Numbered from the stretch's first letter, positions 1 to 10,368 are shown. The stretch is 64,000 nucleotides of DNA from Listeria aquatica FSL S10-1188 (GCF_000525795.1 NZ_AOCG01000009.1:1-64000), one strand, 5' to 3'. Notes: generated by a model from the letters alone, not told the origin. A program made the numbers and translations.

Positions 1-2
1 AA

Positions 3-95
3 AATGATTATGAAAAATATATTCGTGATGGCTCTTATGATCTAAATAGTAAGATGAGTTACGAGGAAATTGCTAAAAAATTAGCTCATCAATAA
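3..95 (+). CDS. C-terminal end of an unidentified protein (partial)
   Basis: An open frame enters from the left edge and stops at TAA 93-95, giving 30 residues beginning NDYEKYIRDG and ending IAKKLAHQ. The tail is charged and probably helical. I do not recognise the family from so little sequence. It converges on pnp and shares the bidirectional terminator that follows at once, which supports a real gene end rather than a chance frame. Confidence 0.55.
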   Translation, partial: NDYEKYIRDGSYDLNSKMSYEEIAKKLAHQ

Positions 96-137
96 AAAAA
101 AGATTGTCCCTCTTATGTTAGGGACAATCTTTTTTTA
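94..137. terminator. Bidirectional terminator between partial gene and pnp
   Basis: An 18-bp perfect stem (94-111 with 120-137) encloses an 8-base loop. It is A-rich on the left and T-rich on the right, so it can terminate transcripts from both sides. The end of the pnp frame falls inside it. Confidence 0.9.
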
Positions 138-2342
138 ATTTTTTGTGTTCTTCTTTGTGGTGCGTACGTGGTTTGCGATTGCGGTCACCGCCACCAAAGT
201 GTTTCTTGTGTTCTTTATCTTGTGATTTTTTTTCGTCTAACCCTGCAGGTTTCTCAAGCAAAGCTTTACGAGATAAATTGATCCGACCTTGGTTATCGAT
301 CTCGATCACTTTAACCGTTACTTCATCGCCAAGCTTAAGCACATCTTCTACTTTTCCAACACGTTCATGTGCTAGTTCAGAGATATGAACTAAACCATCT
401 GTTCCTTTAAACAATTCAACGAAAGCCCCAAATTTTTCGATTCGACGAACTTTCCCTGTGTAGATTTCGCCCACTTTTGCTTCGCGAACGATATCTTCAA
501 TAATTGCCATCGCTTTTTTTGTTCATTTCTTCGTCTTGTGAAGCTACATAAACTGTTCCATCTTGTTCGATGTCGATCTTCACACCTGTTTCATCAATGA
601 TTTGATTAATTTGTTTTCCACCAGGTCCAATGACGTCTTTAATTTTATCTTCTTTGATCGTCATTGAAACGATCTTAGGTGCATACTTCGATAAATGATC
701 ACGTGGTGCACTAATTGTGGATAGTAAATGATCTAGAATGTGCAAACGACCTGCTTTTGCTTGTGTAAGAGCTTCTTCAAGAATTTGACGGCTCAGTCCG
801 TCAATTTTGATATCCATTTGGAGAGCCGTAATACCTTCGCTTGTTCCAGCCACTTTAAAGTCCATATCTCCAAAGTGATCTTCCATCCCTTGGATGTCAG
901 ACAAAATCGTGTAATCATCGCCCAATTTGACAAGTCCCATCGCAATACCAGCTACTGGAGCTTTAATTGGAACACCTGCATCCATTAAAGCAAGTGTTGA
1001 TCCGCAGATACTTGCTTGTGAACTAGAACCATTGGATTCTAATACCTCAGAAACAAGGCGAATCGTATAAGGGAATTCTTCTTCGCTTGGAATGATATAT
1101 TGTAAAGCACGCTCACCAAGTGCCCCGTGTCCGATTTCACGGCGTCCAGGTCCACGGCGAGGTCCAGTTTCTCCAACACTAAATTGTGGGAAATTGTAGT
1201 GGTGCATAAAGCGTTTATACTCTTCTGCGCCGAGCCCATCAATAATTTGATGTTCACGTAGCGGTGCAAGCGTACAAATACTTAACGCCTGAGTTTGTCC
1301 ACGAGTGAATAGACCCGACCCATGAACACGTGATAGCAAGCCCACTTCAGATGACAATGGACGAATTTCGTCTACTTTACGTCCATCTGGGCGGATTTTT
1401 TCTTGTGAGATTAAACGACGCATTTCATCTTTTTCAATCATTTCAAGAATATGCGCAACTTCAGCAAGAACATCTTCTTCGTCTTCGAGTTCTTTTTCTT
1501 TATAGCTTTCAAGAATTTCTTCTTTTACAGCTTCAATTGCTGCTTCACGCGCTTTTTTTCTCTTCAGTTTGAATCGCTTGTTTCATTTTTGCTTCGCTGA
1601 CCGCTTTCACTTCGCTTTCAAGTTCAGGATCAGTCACAAAAAGTTCAATTTCGCGTTTTTCTTTTCCTACTGCTTGGATAATTTCTTCTTGGAACTTGCA
1701 AAGACGTTTAATTTCTTCGTGACCAAACATAATCGCTTCAAGCATCGCTTCCTCAGAAACTTCCTTTGCGCCAGCTTCCACCATGTTAATTGCGTCATAA
1801 GTTCCAGCGACAGTTAGTGAAATGTCACTTTGTTCCGCCTGTTCGATAGTTGGATTGATGATATATTCACCATTTATGCGTCCTACTTCAACCCCTGCAA
1901 TCGGGCCATCAAACGGAATGTCCGAGATACAAAGAGAAATCGAAGAACCTAGCATTGCAGCCATTTCAGGTGAGCAATCTTGTTCAACACTAAAAACAGT
2001 TGATGTAATTTGTACTTCGTTTCGGAATCCTTCAGCAAAAAGCGGACGAATTGGGCGGTCAATTAAGCGAGCGGTTAGGGTAGCCCGGTCGCTTGGACGT
2101 CCTTCACGCTTTAAAAATCCCCCTGGAACTTTCCCAACGGAATACATTTTTTCTTCATAGTTAACTGTTAACGGAAAAAAGTCACCTGGGCGCGGCTTTT
2201 TCGATCCTACACTAGCTGTTAAAACCGCGGTATCACCAAAGCGAACTAGCGCGGCTCCACTCGCTTGTTTGGCAAGTTGTCCAACCTCAACGGCAAGCGT
2301 CTTACCAGCAAGTTCTGTTGTAAAGACTTGTTTTTCAGACAT
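118..2342 (-). CDS. pnp: Polynucleotide phosphorylase (two frame breaks)
   Basis: PNPase is the phosphorolytic 3'-to-5' exoribonuclease of RNA turnover, acting as a trimer in the cytoplasm. Joined, the three frames give about 740 residues: two RNase PH-like domains (the second includes [18 protein letters not shown]), a KH domain with [11 protein letters not shown], and an S1 domain ([15 protein letters not shown]) with a basic tail. The start is taken at MSEKQVF after a GGAG-type site. Frame breaks lie at the T runs 1553-1559 and 514-520; removing one base from each restores the frame. The gene follows rpsO, the conserved order, and a large hairpin lies in its leader. Both breaks look like sequencing overcalls. 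Confidence 0.95.
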
Positions 2343-2422
2343 ATTTTCACTTCTCCTTTTCTTCGGAGCGCAGAACTTTACCATGCATCAATTCTTTCAT
2401 GCACACCTTGTTTTAAAAGGCA

Positions 2423-2479
2423 CGCATGAATCCAAAAAACCTGCTAAAAAACCTTTTAGCACGTTTTTGGATTCATGCG
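2423..2479 (-). promoter_or_regulatory. Long hairpin in the pnp 5' leader
   Basis: A 17-bp outer stem (2423-2440 with 2463-2479, one bulged A) encloses an 8-bp inner stem with a 4-base loop. It sits about 80 bases upstream of the pnp start and downstream of the rpsO terminator. It has no T run on the minus-strand side that would make it a simple terminator. In E. coli a double-stranded pnp leader is cut by RNase III for autoregulation; an equivalent role here is inference. Confidence 0.6.
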
Positions 2480-2510
2480 ATAAAGATTCAAGCGCTCTCC
2501 TTTAATCTTT

Positions 2511-2546
2511 AAAAAAAGCGGGAACCCAGAAGAATCCCGCTTTTTC
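2511..2546 (-). terminator. rpsO terminator
   Basis: Inverted repeat of AAAAAGCGGGA with TCCCGCTTTTT just past the rpsO stop (2557), followed by T residues on the minus strand. It separates most rpsO transcripts from pnp. Confidence 0.85.
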
Positions 2547-2556
2547 GGTCTCGTTT

Positions 2557-2826
2557 TTAACGACGTAAACCTAAACGTTTGATAAGTTCGCGGTAACGTT
2601 GCACATCTTTTTTACGAAGATAAGTAAGCAGGTTACGACGGTGACCAACCATTTTCATCAAACCTCTATAAGAATGGTGGTCTTTCTTGTGTACACGAAC
2701 GTGATCATTCAAATTATTGATTTCTGCAGTAAGTACAGCAATTTGCACCTCTGGAGAACCTGTATCTGTGTCATGGACACGATATTCAGCAATAATCTTG
2801 TTTTTTGCTTCTTGAGTTAATGCCAT
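2557..2826 (-). CDS. rpsO: 30S ribosomal protein S15
   Basis: S15 binds 16S rRNA early in assembly of the 30S platform. The frame gives 89 residues from [12 protein letters not shown] to [11 protein letters not shown], the usual length, with the conserved [12 protein letters not shown] and [17 protein letters not shown] segments. The start at MALT is preceded by a strong AAAGGAGGTGGAG site; a start four codons upstream lacks one. It lies between ribF and pnp and has its own terminator. Confidence 0.97.
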   Translation of the reverse strand: MALTQEAKNKIIAEYRVHDTDTGSPEVQIAVLTAEINNLNDHVRVHKKDHHSYRGLMKMVGHRRNLLTYLRKKDVQRYRELIKRLGLRR

Positions 2827-2989
2827 TAACTCCACCTCCTTTAATTCTAAATCCCCTATTACTGAGCAAAACGTTGGTGACTCGTCACTGCCAAGTAAAG
2901 GTTCTTGTCGTACAGAGTTAAAGATACACTATTCTACCAAGAAAAGCAAGTAAAAATTTGCTTCTCGCGGCCGTTTCTGCAGGCTAAAT

Positions 2990-3922
2990 TTATTGCGCAA
3001 AATAAGCGCGCGTATCAGCTTCGTCTTGCTTGAGTTGTTCCACAAGACCCTCTACGCCGTTAAATTTCATTTCTGATCGGAAGAAATGATACCATTCAAT
3101 TTCAGCTTGTTCCCCGTAAATTTCACGATCAAAATCTAAAATGAACACTTCAATCGACCGCTCCTGATCCGTTTTGAATGTCACATTGTAACCGATGCTT
3201 GCCATCCCAGCATAGCTTTTCCCACCAATAATAAAGCGAACGGCATAAATTCCAAGTTTTGGGATCAAGTAGTCCTCATCAATTTGCATATTAGCAGTTG
3301 GAAAACCAAGCGTCCGTCCCCGTTTATCCCCATGAATAACAGTTCCTTTCACTTTATAAGGGTACCCTAAAAGTTCATTCGCCGTATCAAGATCTCCCTC
3401 TTCAATAGCACCGCGAATTTTCGTCGAGCTAATCTTCTCATCAAAAGCTTCCTGCTTATTCACTATTGTGACATCAAATCGTCCCTTCGCATAAGAAACC
3501 ATCTCTTCCATTTTGCCCGCGCCTTTTTTCCCGTATGAGTAATCAAAGCCAGCGACTATATGATGTGCATTAAGTTGAATTAAATAGTCTTCAACGAAAC
3601 GCTCTGGAGACAGTTCAGCAAAAGCCGCCGTAAAACGGACAACGTACACAATATCAATCCCAAGCTGTTCAATTTTTTCCAATTTTTCATCCAGTGGTGT
3701 TAAGTAATGTACGGCTTTCCTCGCCTTGCTGAGTACGACAGACGGGTGCGGATCAAAGGTAAGCACAGCGCTCTTTTCCCCATTTTCATCCGCAATTTGC
3801 TTGGCCATTTTTATAACGGCTTGATGTCCTAAATGAACACCATCAAAAAAACCAAGCGCAATCGTTTTCGGATCTTGGTTTTCTATAGTGAACTCTGGAT
3901 GATGCAAAAAACAAGTTTCCAT
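2990..3922 (-). CDS. ribF: Bifunctional riboflavin kinase / FAD synthetase
   Basis: The enzyme phosphorylates riboflavin to FMN and adenylylates FMN to FAD. The 310 residues split into an N-terminal nucleotidyltransferase (GFFDGVHLGHQAVI near residue 27, and SSTKIRGAIEEGDL) and a C-terminal flavokinase with the conserved KRGRTLGFPTANM. The length fits the family. It is the last gene of the nusA-infB-truB cluster and follows truB by about 40 bases. Confidence 0.95.
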   Translation of the reverse strand: METCFLHHPEFTIENQDPKTIALGFFDGVHLGHQAVIKMAKQIADENGEKSAVLTFDPHPSVVLSKARKAVHYLTPLDEKLEKIEQLGIDIVYVVRFTAAFAELSPERFVEDYLIQLNAHHIVAGFDYSYGKKGAGKMEEMVSYAKGRFDVTIVNKQEAFDEKISSTKIRGAIEEGDLDTANELLGYPYKVKGTVIHGDKRGRTLGFPTANMQIDEDYLIPKLGIYAVRFIIGGKSYAGMASIGYNVTFKTDQERSIEVFILDFDREIYGEQAEIEWYHFFRSEMKFNGVEGLVEQLKQDEADTRAYFAQ

Positions 3923-3965
3923 GACAAATTCTCCTCTGCTTTAAAATTCTATTCTAAAAAGAGAC

Positions 3966-4880
3966 TTACGCAAGCTCAATTACTTTTTCTGGTTTCCAAA
4001 TGCCTGGTTTCGTTGCATGCTTTTGATAAAGCGCGACGAGTTTCCCATTAAATAGCAAAGCAACAGGCGAAGCGCTCACTACTTCTCCAGAAAAAAGTTC
4101 ATCTTCCTTTATCAAAGCACCGTTTAAAACACGATTATGTAGATCTTCTGTGAGTTCTATCTTCGGAAAACTTTGGATTCCAAGTTCAAGCGGTTTTAAA
4201 AAACTCGTATCTCGCGCAAGCATTTTTTCTTCGATTTCTAAAAGAGTGAGGCAGTCCTCTTCCTTAAAAAAGCCGCTTTTAGAACGCCGCAAGGCAGACA
4301 TGTGAGCCGGATATCCTAATTTTTCCCCAATCATGACAGCAAGCGTTCGGATATAGGTACCCTTGCCGCAACGGATTCTTAGCTGGAAACTTGGATGAGC
4401 TTGCGTAATTTCATGCGCATCTAGGCGCTTCAGCTCATCAATTTGAACTTGGCGCTTCGGTCGCTCAACACTTTCGCCAGAACGAGCATACTCATAAAGT
4501 TTTTTCCCAGCCACTTTAACTGCTGAATACATCGGAGGAATTTGAGTGATTTCGCCCGTTAATTCATGAAGAACCTTCTCAATTTCTTGCACAGAGATTG
4601 GGTTATAAATCACTTTTTCAGAAACGGTTTCTCCTGTCTGATCCTCCGTTGTTGTGCTCCTCCCAAGTGTGATTTCTGCGTGGTATTCTTTACCTTCATC
4701 TGTCAAATATTCCGCAAGTTTTGTTGCTCGCCCCACACAAATCGGTAAAACGCCAGCAACTTCTGGATCGAGTGTCCCTGTATGTCCGACTTTTTTGGTT
4801 TTTAAAATCTTCCGAAGCTTAAAAACACAATCATGGCTCGTTAAACCGCGCTCTTTATATAGTGCAATGATGCCGTCCAT
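3966..4880 (-). CDS. truB: tRNA pseudouridine(55) synthase
   Basis: TruB makes pseudouridine 55 in the T loop of tRNAs. The frame from MDGIIALYKERG is 304 residues and carries the catalytic motif GHTGTLDPEVAGVLPI with its aspartate, then KCGKGTYIRTLA-type residues and a PUA-like C-terminus. The chosen ATG follows an AAAAGGAGTGG site; an upstream in-frame ATG overlaps that site and is unlikely. A hairpin separates it from rbfA upstream. Confidence 0.95.
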   Translation of the reverse strand: MDGIIALYKERGLTSHDCVFKLRKILKTKKVGHTGTLDPEVAGVLPICVGRATKLAEYLTDEGKEYHAEITLGRSTTTEDQTGETVSEKVIYNPISVQEIEKVLHELTGEITQIPPMYSAVKVAGKKLYEYARSGESVERPKRQVQIDELKRLDAHEITQAHPSFQLRIRCGKGTYIRTLAVMIGEKLGYPAHMSALRRSKSGFFKEEDCLTLLEIEEKMLARDTSFLKPLELGIQSFPKIELTEDLHNRVLNGALIKEDELFSGEVVSASPVALLFNGKLVALYQKHATKPGIWKPEKVIELA

Positions 4881-4907
4881 GTATCCTGCTCCACTCCTTT
4901 TCACTTA

Positions 4908-4953
4908 AAAAAAGCCGAAACGAAAACGGAATAATCGTTTTGTCTCGGCTTTT
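4908..4953 (-). terminator. Hairpin between rbfA and truB
   Basis: An imperfect 18-bp inverted repeat (AAAAGCCGA with TCGGCTTTT at its ends) lies between the rbfA stop and the truB start, followed by T residues. It probably works as a partial terminator inside the operon. Confidence 0.65.
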
Positions 4954-4958
4954 CAGTT

Positions 4959-5303
4959 TTAGCTGTCTTTATTCAAGTTCCGAAGCAACTCGTCAATCTT
5001 ATTGCCATATTCAAGCGAGCTGTCCATTTCAAACAAAAGTTCAGGAACTTTACGCAAACTCATGCGATTGCCAATTTCAGAACGGATAAAACCATGTGCT
5101 TTTTCTAATGCCAACATAGAATCTTCCCGCTCTTTTTCATTTCCGAGAATTGAAATAAAAATGGTTGCTTGTTGCAAATCACCTGTAACATCAACATCTG
5201 TCACAGTAATAAAGCCTAGACGAGGATCTTTGATTTTTCGGTTTAAAATATCGCCAAGTTCTTTTTTCATTTGCTCAGCAACCCGATTTGCTCTTACACT
5301 CAT
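4959..5303 (-). CDS. rbfA: 30S ribosome-binding factor A
   Basis: RbfA binds immature 30S subunits and helps mature the 16S rRNA 5' end. From [12 protein letters not shown] the product is 114 residues, the usual size, with the KH-like core [20 protein letters not shown]. The start is chosen for its RNR N-terminus and the GAGGTGAAC site just before it; a longer frame reaches into ylxP and is rejected. It sits 12 bases downstream of ylxP. Confidence 0.93.
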   Translation of the reverse strand: MSVRANRVAEQMKKELGDILNRKIKDPRLGFITVTDVDVTGDLQQATIFISILGNEKEREDSMLALEKAHGFIRSEIGNRMSLRKVPELLFEMDSSLEYGNKIDELLRNLNKDS

Positions 5304-5314
5304 TTTGTTCACCT

Positions 5315-5596
5315 CTATACCCAGTCTTTTTCCGTCTTGATTCTCTCCCATTCTGGGAAAGAATCAAGAAACGAAAGGACTTGATCTGTTTCTTTTTCAC
5401 ATCTAACACGTGTATCTGAAACCACAGCAAAACTAATTTCTGTTCGCTGCCACTTTTCCTTAAAAGCAGTTTCTGCAATGGAAACATTAAATTTTTGACG
5501 TGCACGCGTTAAAATACGCTTTAACACACTGCGTTTTTCTTTCAAGTTCATCGCATCATGAATGATACATTCAACTACGACTGCCTGAATGATCAT
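5315..5596 (-). CDS. ylxP: YlxP, DUF503 family protein
   Basis: A 93-residue protein of the DUF503 family found between infB and rbfA in Bacilli; its role is probably in ribosome assembly but is not settled. Seen here: [23 protein letters not shown], then [14 protein letters not shown]. It overlaps the infB stop by 4 bases (ATGA-type), which indicates translational coupling. Confidence 0.9.
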   Translation of the reverse strand: MIIQAVVVECIIHDAMNLKEKRSVLKRILTRARQKFNVSIAETAFKEKWQRTEISFAVVSDTRVRCEKETDQVLSFLDSFPEWERIKTEKDWV

Positions 5597-7958
5597 TTGC
5601 GTTCGATTTCCTCCATGACAAAGGCTTCAATCACATCGTCTTCTTTAATATCATTAAAGTTTTCAATTGTGATTCCACATTCATAACCTTTAGCTACTTC
5701 TTTCGCATCATCTTTGAAACGTTTTAGCGAAGAAAGTTTTCCTTCAAACACAACGATACCATCACGAATCAAACGAATGCCGCTATCACGTGTGATTTTC
5801 CCATCTGTGACATAACAACCAGCGATGGTTCCGATTTTAGATACATTAAAGGTTTGACGAACTTGTGCCTGTCCGATAATTTTTTCTTCATATTCTGGAT
5901 CAAGCATTCCTTTCATCGCTGCTTCGATTTCCTCAATAGCTTTATAAATAACCCGGTGCAAACGAATATCAACGCCTTCATTTTCAGCAGCTTCACGAGC
6001 TTGCGTAGTTGGCCGGACATTAAAGCCAATGATAATTGCATTTGACGCAGCGGCAAGTGTAATATCTGATTCATTAATAGCACCAACTGCTGTATGAATG
6101 ATATTGACATTTACACCTTCCACTTCAATTTTACGAAGCGAGGCAGCAAGGGCTTCAACAGAACCTTGTACGTCAGCTTTGATAATGACATTAACAGCCT
6201 TCATTTCGCCAGCTTTCATATGTTCAAACAAATTATCGAGGCTAACACGATTCGTTGCTGTTCGTTGTTCTTGCACGGCTTTTGTCGCACGTGATTCCCC
6301 AACTGAACGAGCCGTTTTTTCATCTTCAAAGACAACAAAACGGTCTCCCGCTTGAGGGACGTCATTTAGCCCCGTAATTTCAACTGGTGTGCTTGGACCA
6401 ACTTGTTTCACTCGACGACCAAGATCATTCACCATTGCCCGAACGCGGCCATATGTGTTTCCGACAACAATCGGATCTCCAACATGCAAAGTCCCATCCT
6501 GAACGAGAAGTGTCGCAACAGAACCACGACCTTTATCAAGCTCAGCTTCTACTACCGTACCAAGAGCACGGCGATCAGGATTAGCTTTCAATTCTTCTAC
6601 TTCTGAAACAAGTAGAATCATATCCAGTAAATTATCTAAGCCTTCGCCAAACTTAGCAGAAATCGGTACAAAAATAGTATCCCCGCCCCAGTCTTCTGGA
6701 ATGAGTTCATATTCCGTCAGCTCTTGCATAACTCGTTCTGGATTGGCTTGTGGTTTATCAATCTTATTCACAGCTACAATAATCGGCATCTTTGCTGCTT
6801 TCGCATGGTTAATCGCTTCAATCGTTTGTGGCATAACTCCATCATCAGCAGCAACCACTAGAATCGTAATATCTGTGATTTGCGCACCACGAGCACGCAT
6901 TGCTGTAAAGGCCGCGTGACCTGGTGTATCCAGGAAGGTGATTTTCTTACCACGAACATCTAATTGATAAGCCCCGATGTGCTGAGTAATTCCGCCTGCT
7001 TCACCAAGTGTTACTTTCGTATTTCTTAGTGAATCAAGAAGAGTTGTTTTCCCGTGGTCAACGTGACCCATAATCGTTACAACTGGTGGACGTTCTTCAA
7101 GATGACTAGCATCTTCTTCCGCTGCATTTTCAAAGTAAACGTCTAAATCAGTCACGTCAATTTTAATTTCTTCTTCTACTTCAACACCGTATTCTGCACA
7201 AATCAATTCGATTGCATCTTTATCTAGCTCTTGGTTAATGGTTGCAACAACCCCTAACAAGAACAGTTTTTTGATGATTTCCGAAGGTTCGCGGTACAGT
7301 TTTTTTTGCTAGTTCTGCAACAGTAAGCGATTCTGTAAACGTGATTTTCTCTGGAAGTGGTTTTGGTTTTGGCGGAGTTACTGGTTGTGTTTGGTGATTT
7401 TGTTTGCCTTTTTTCTTTCCTTTACCACCGCGATTTTGATTGAATCCACCGCCGTGAGTTCCACCTCTACCGCCACGATTTTGATTATTGTTCCCACCGA
7501 AGCGATTCCCCTGATTTTGATTTCGTCCAGGAGTAGCATTTGTGTTTCGGTTATTTGAACTTGTTCCAGACTGGCTTTTATTTCCGCCTGTGTTTTCTGG
7601 CTTATCAGTTCGTTTTGTTTGCCCACTTTTGTCCAGCTTTTTGTGCGTTTTGGCGCGGTTTTGCATTGTTTTGCGTAGCTGGTCGTTGCGGTTTATTTTC
7701 TTTTGGTTTTTGGTTATTATTTGAATTCAGTTTATTAGGCTCCTTGCTATTCGGTTTATTTTGGACTTTTTCACTTTTTTGAACAGCTGGTTTCTCTGGT
7801 TTGTTTGAAAAAGCTTGATCGAGTTGTCTTAAGGCATTATCATTAATCGTCGACATATGGTTGGAAACTTCTACACCTAAACCGTGTAATTTTTCAATAA
7901 CATCTTTACTCGAAACTTGTTGTTTTTTTGCATACTCATATACACGAATTTTACTCAT
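5593..7958 (-). CDS. infB: Translation initiation factor IF-2 (two frame breaks)
   Basis: IF-2 is the GTPase that places initiator tRNA on the 30S subunit. Joined, about 787 residues: an IF2-N domain ([12 protein letters not shown] onward), a low-complexity linker rich in N, Q, G and K, a second IF2-N segment, then the G domain with [27 protein letters not shown] and NKIDKPQ, and the C1/C2 domains ending [13 protein letters not shown]. Frame breaks lie at the T run 7300-7307 and near 7650-7660 in the linker; one extra base at each explains both. The gene is essential, so these are almost certainly assembly errors. Confidence 0.95.
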
Positions 7959-7980
7959 GCCGTACACCTCCACTAGGTAA

Positions 7981-8281
7981 TCAACCGAGTAGTTCCATTA
8001 GTTTCTTAGCAAATCCTTTATCAAGAATACCAATAACAGCACGCGTTTCTTTGCCAATCGCCCCTCCCAATTCCTCTCTTGTAAATCTTTTTTGCAAGGG
8101 GACACCGTAGTATTCACATTTATTTCGGACCTTTTTTTTCCGTTCCGCTTGAAACATCATCTGCTAGTACAACAAGCGATGTCTTTCCGCTACGAACTGC
8201 TTTTAAAACTAATTCCTCTCCGGTTGTTATTTTCTTTGCACGATTTGCAAGACCGAGGAGTTGGAGAAATTTTTCATCCAT
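7981..8281 (-). CDS. ylxQ: YlxQ, L7Ae-family RNA-binding protein (frame break)
   Basis: A small kink-turn binding protein of the L7Ae/L30e family. Corrected, it has 99 residues from MDEKFLQLLGLANRAKK to LDKGFAKKLMELLG, including AVRSGKTSLVVLADDVS. The extra base is in the T run 8132-8139. It overlaps the ylxR stop by 8 bases and precedes infB, the conserved Bacillus order. Uncorrected, the frame ends after 53 residues. Confidence 0.88.
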
Positions 8282-8559
8282 GATTTTCGTCCTCAAGGGA
8301 TTCTACATACGCAATTAATTCGTCATAAAATCCTTCTTGCTCTTTCATTTTTAATTGGTGGAATAACGTATTTTTTTCTTTCGTACGCTTTGCCACATCG
8401 ACATCTTTTTTTATATAAAAACCACGTCCTGGTGCTTTTCCAGTTGGATCAATGGTAAGCTCCCCTTCTTTCGAATACGCAATCCGTAAAAGGTCTTGCT
8501 TAGGGAGTCTTTCACCAGTTACAATACACTTTCTAAGTGGGATTTTTTTTGCTCCGCAT
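8274..8559 (-). CDS. ylxR: YlxR, RNA-binding protein / transcription factor (frame break)
   Basis: YlxR (RnpM family) binds RNA, including RNase P RNA in B. subtilis. Corrected, it has 94 residues from MRSKKIPLRKCIVTGERL, with the hallmark GRGFYIKKD. The start ATG at 8559 has an AAAGGAGAAAAGC site directly after the nusA stop. One extra base in the T run 8543-8550 breaks the frame at codon 5; a longer apparent frame that skips this start is an artefact. Confidence 0.87.
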
Positions 8560-8574
8560 GTCCGCTTTTCTCCT

Positions 8575-9699
8575 TTATTCTTCATCTTCCGAAACGTTAT
8601 TTTCTTCAACGACCGTTTCTTCTGTTTCTTGAACAGGTGTTTCTTCGCGCGGATAGATGCCCATTTCACGAGCAACGCTTTCGCTCTTAATATCAATTTT
8701 CCAGCCCGTTAACTTCGCAGCAAGACGAGCATTTTGACCGCGTTTTCCGATTGCAAGAGAAAGTTGATAATCAGGAACTACAACTGTTGTTGCTTGCTCT
8801 TCTTCATTAACAATAACATCAAGTACTTTTGAAGGACTAAGCGCATTCGCAACAAACGTAAATGGATCCTCTGACCATTCTACGATGTCGATTTTTTCAC
8901 CTTTCAACTCATTCACGATCGCCTGAACACGTGCACCTTTAGGTCCAACACAAGCCCCCACAGCATCCACTTCTGGATCAGCTGTATAAACCGAAATTTT
9001 AGAACGATCCCCTGCTTCACGTGCCACAGATTTAATTTCTACAATTCCTTCATAAATTTCAGGAACTTCCATTTCAAAAAGGCGCTTTAACAAACCAGGG
9101 TGCGTTCTTGAAACAAAAATTTGCGGGCCCTTAGTCGTTTTTTCCACTTTGGTCAAATACACTTTGATCCGGTCGTGTGGTCGATAAGTTTCATTTGGCA
9201 TTTGTTCATTTTGCGAAAGAATCGCTTCAATTTTACCAAGGTTCACATAGATAAAACGTGAATCTTGTCTTTCTACAATCCCTGTCATGATATCATCTTC
9301 ACGATCAATAAATTCATCGTAAATAATGCCGCGTTCTGCTTCACGTACACGCTGTGTTACGACTTGTTTAGCCGTTTGGGCAGCAATACGTCCAAAATCT
9401 TTCGGCGTAACTTCAAGCTCTACGACATCCCCTACTTTATAAACAGGGTTTAATTCATGCGCTTCTTCAAGTGAAATTTCAAGTCGTGAATCAAAAACCT
9501 GATCCACAACATCTTTTCTTGCAAATACGCGAATCGATCCATTTTCAAGATTCAATTCCACACGTACATTTTGCGCTTGGTTAAAATTCCGTTTATAAGC
9601 AGAAACAAGGGCTGCTTCGATTGCTTCAACGATTACATCTCGAGAAATTCCTTTATCATGTTCTAAAACATGAAGAGCATCTAGTAATTCTGTGCTCAT
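8575..9699 (-). CDS. nusA: Transcription termination/antitermination factor NusA
   Basis: NusA binds RNA polymerase and controls pausing and termination. The intact 374-residue frame has an N-terminal polymerase-binding domain (MSTELLDALHVLEHDKGIS), an S1 domain around residues 135-200, and two KH domains (DAVGACVGPKGARVQAIV; VPDYQLSLAIGKRGQNARLA). It ends with an acidic tail. It follows rimP by 26 bases in the canonical operon. Confidence 0.96.
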   Translation of the reverse strand: MSTELLDALHVLEHDKGISRDVIVEAIEAALVSAYKRNFNQAQNVRVELNLENGSIRVFARKDVVDQVFDSRLEISLEEAHELNPVYKVGDVVELEVTPKDFGRIAAQTAKQVVTQRVREAERGIIYDEFIDREDDIMTGIVERQDSRFIYVNLGKIEAILSQNEQMPNETYRPHDRIKVYLTKVEKTTKGPQIFVSRTHPGLLKRLFEMEVPEIYEGIVEIKSVAREAGDRSKISVYTADPEVDAVGACVGPKGARVQAIVNELKGEKIDIVEWSEDPFTFVANALSPSKVLDVIVNEEEQATTVVVPDYQLSLAIGKRGQNARLAAKLTGWKIDIKSESVAREMGIYPREETPVQETEETVVEENNVSEDEE

Positions 9700-9725
9700 T
9701 ACTCATTCACTCCTTATTTAATTTT

Positions 9726-10193
9726 TTAAAATTCGATGGCAAGGCGCGCTTTCGCAACCTTGTCTTTTGGAATCACACAAGTGATTTTACGCGTTTTATC
9801 TTTGATTTCAATGGTTAGTTCATTTCCATCATAAAACAAGAGCGTGCCTTCCCACACTTTACGATCCTCAATCGGTTCATAAGACGTAATATGCACATAA
9901 CTTCCCACCGCGTTTTCGAAATCTGCTTCTTTTTTTAGAGGACGTTCAGCGCCGGGAGAAGAAACTTCTAGAAAATAGTTTTGACTGATTGGATCAGACT
10001 CATCTAATTTTTCACTTACTTTTTCACTGACAATTGCGCATTCATCAATATCAATTCCGCCATCTTTATCAATAAAAATACGTAAAAACCAATTTTTCCC
10101 TTCTTTTTCAAACGCTAAATCGACAAGTTCAAAGCCTAACTCATCAGTAATCGGCTTGACAAGCTCCTCTACTTGGTCCAAAACCTTACTCAT
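9726..10193 (-). CDS. rimP: Ribosome maturation factor RimP
   Basis: RimP supports 30S subunit maturation. From [14 protein letters not shown] the protein is 155 residues, with [28 protein letters not shown] and the conserved [15 protein letters not shown]. The ATG at 10193 follows AAGGAGGCTGAA; the frame is open 43 codons further upstream, but that part covers the promoter and a hairpin and is not coding. It is the first gene of the nusA-infB operon. Confidence 0.95.
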   Translation of the reverse strand: MSKVLDQVEELVKPITDELGFELVDLAFEKEGKNWFLRIFIDKDGGIDIDECAIVSEKVSEKLDESDPISQNYFLEVSSPGAERPLKKEADFENAVGSYVHITSYEPIEDRKVWEGTLLFYDGNELTIEIKDKTRKITCVIPKDKVAKARLAIEF

Positions 10194-10258
10194 TTCAGCC
10201 TCCTTAGAGATATGCTCTGCTACCGGTGCGAATGCTTTCTCAAAACAATCGCAAAACG

Positions 10259-10282
10259 AAAGAGTGGGCAAATGCCCACTCT
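10259..10282 (-). promoter_or_regulatory. Leader hairpin of the rimP-nusA operon (possible attenuator)
   Basis: A perfect 10-11-bp stem, AAGAGTGGGC with GCCCACTCTT, lies between the promoter (10313-10341) and rimP. On the minus strand it is followed by CTTTCGTTTT. It looks like a weak intrinsic terminator within the leader, so attenuation is possible. Confidence 0.6.
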
Positions 10283-10312
10283 TAGCTGAGTTATCGTTGT
10301 ATTTCATTACAT

Positions 10313-10341
10313 AGTATACCATAGCCTGCGTGATTTCGCAA
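10313..10341 (-). promoter_or_regulatory. SigA-type promoter of the rimP-nusA-infB operon
   Basis: On the minus strand: -35 TTGCGA (10336-10341), a 17-base spacer, and -10 TATACT (10313-10318) with a TG extension. It lies between polC and rimP. Confidence 0.75.
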
Positions 10342-10368
10342 ACAAGCTCGCATGATAAGTAGTTTCTT

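Noticed and set aside
497..1441. A stand-alone PNPase fragment as a separate gene
   Set aside because: It continues in frame beyond its apparent ATG to the extra base at 1553-1559 and joins the upstream and downstream parts of pnp.
118..2342. Programmed frameshifting or transcriptional slippage in pnp and other genes
   Set aside because: A-run breaks occur in unrelated genes at random positions, always needing one fewer base; sequencing overcalls explain all of them.
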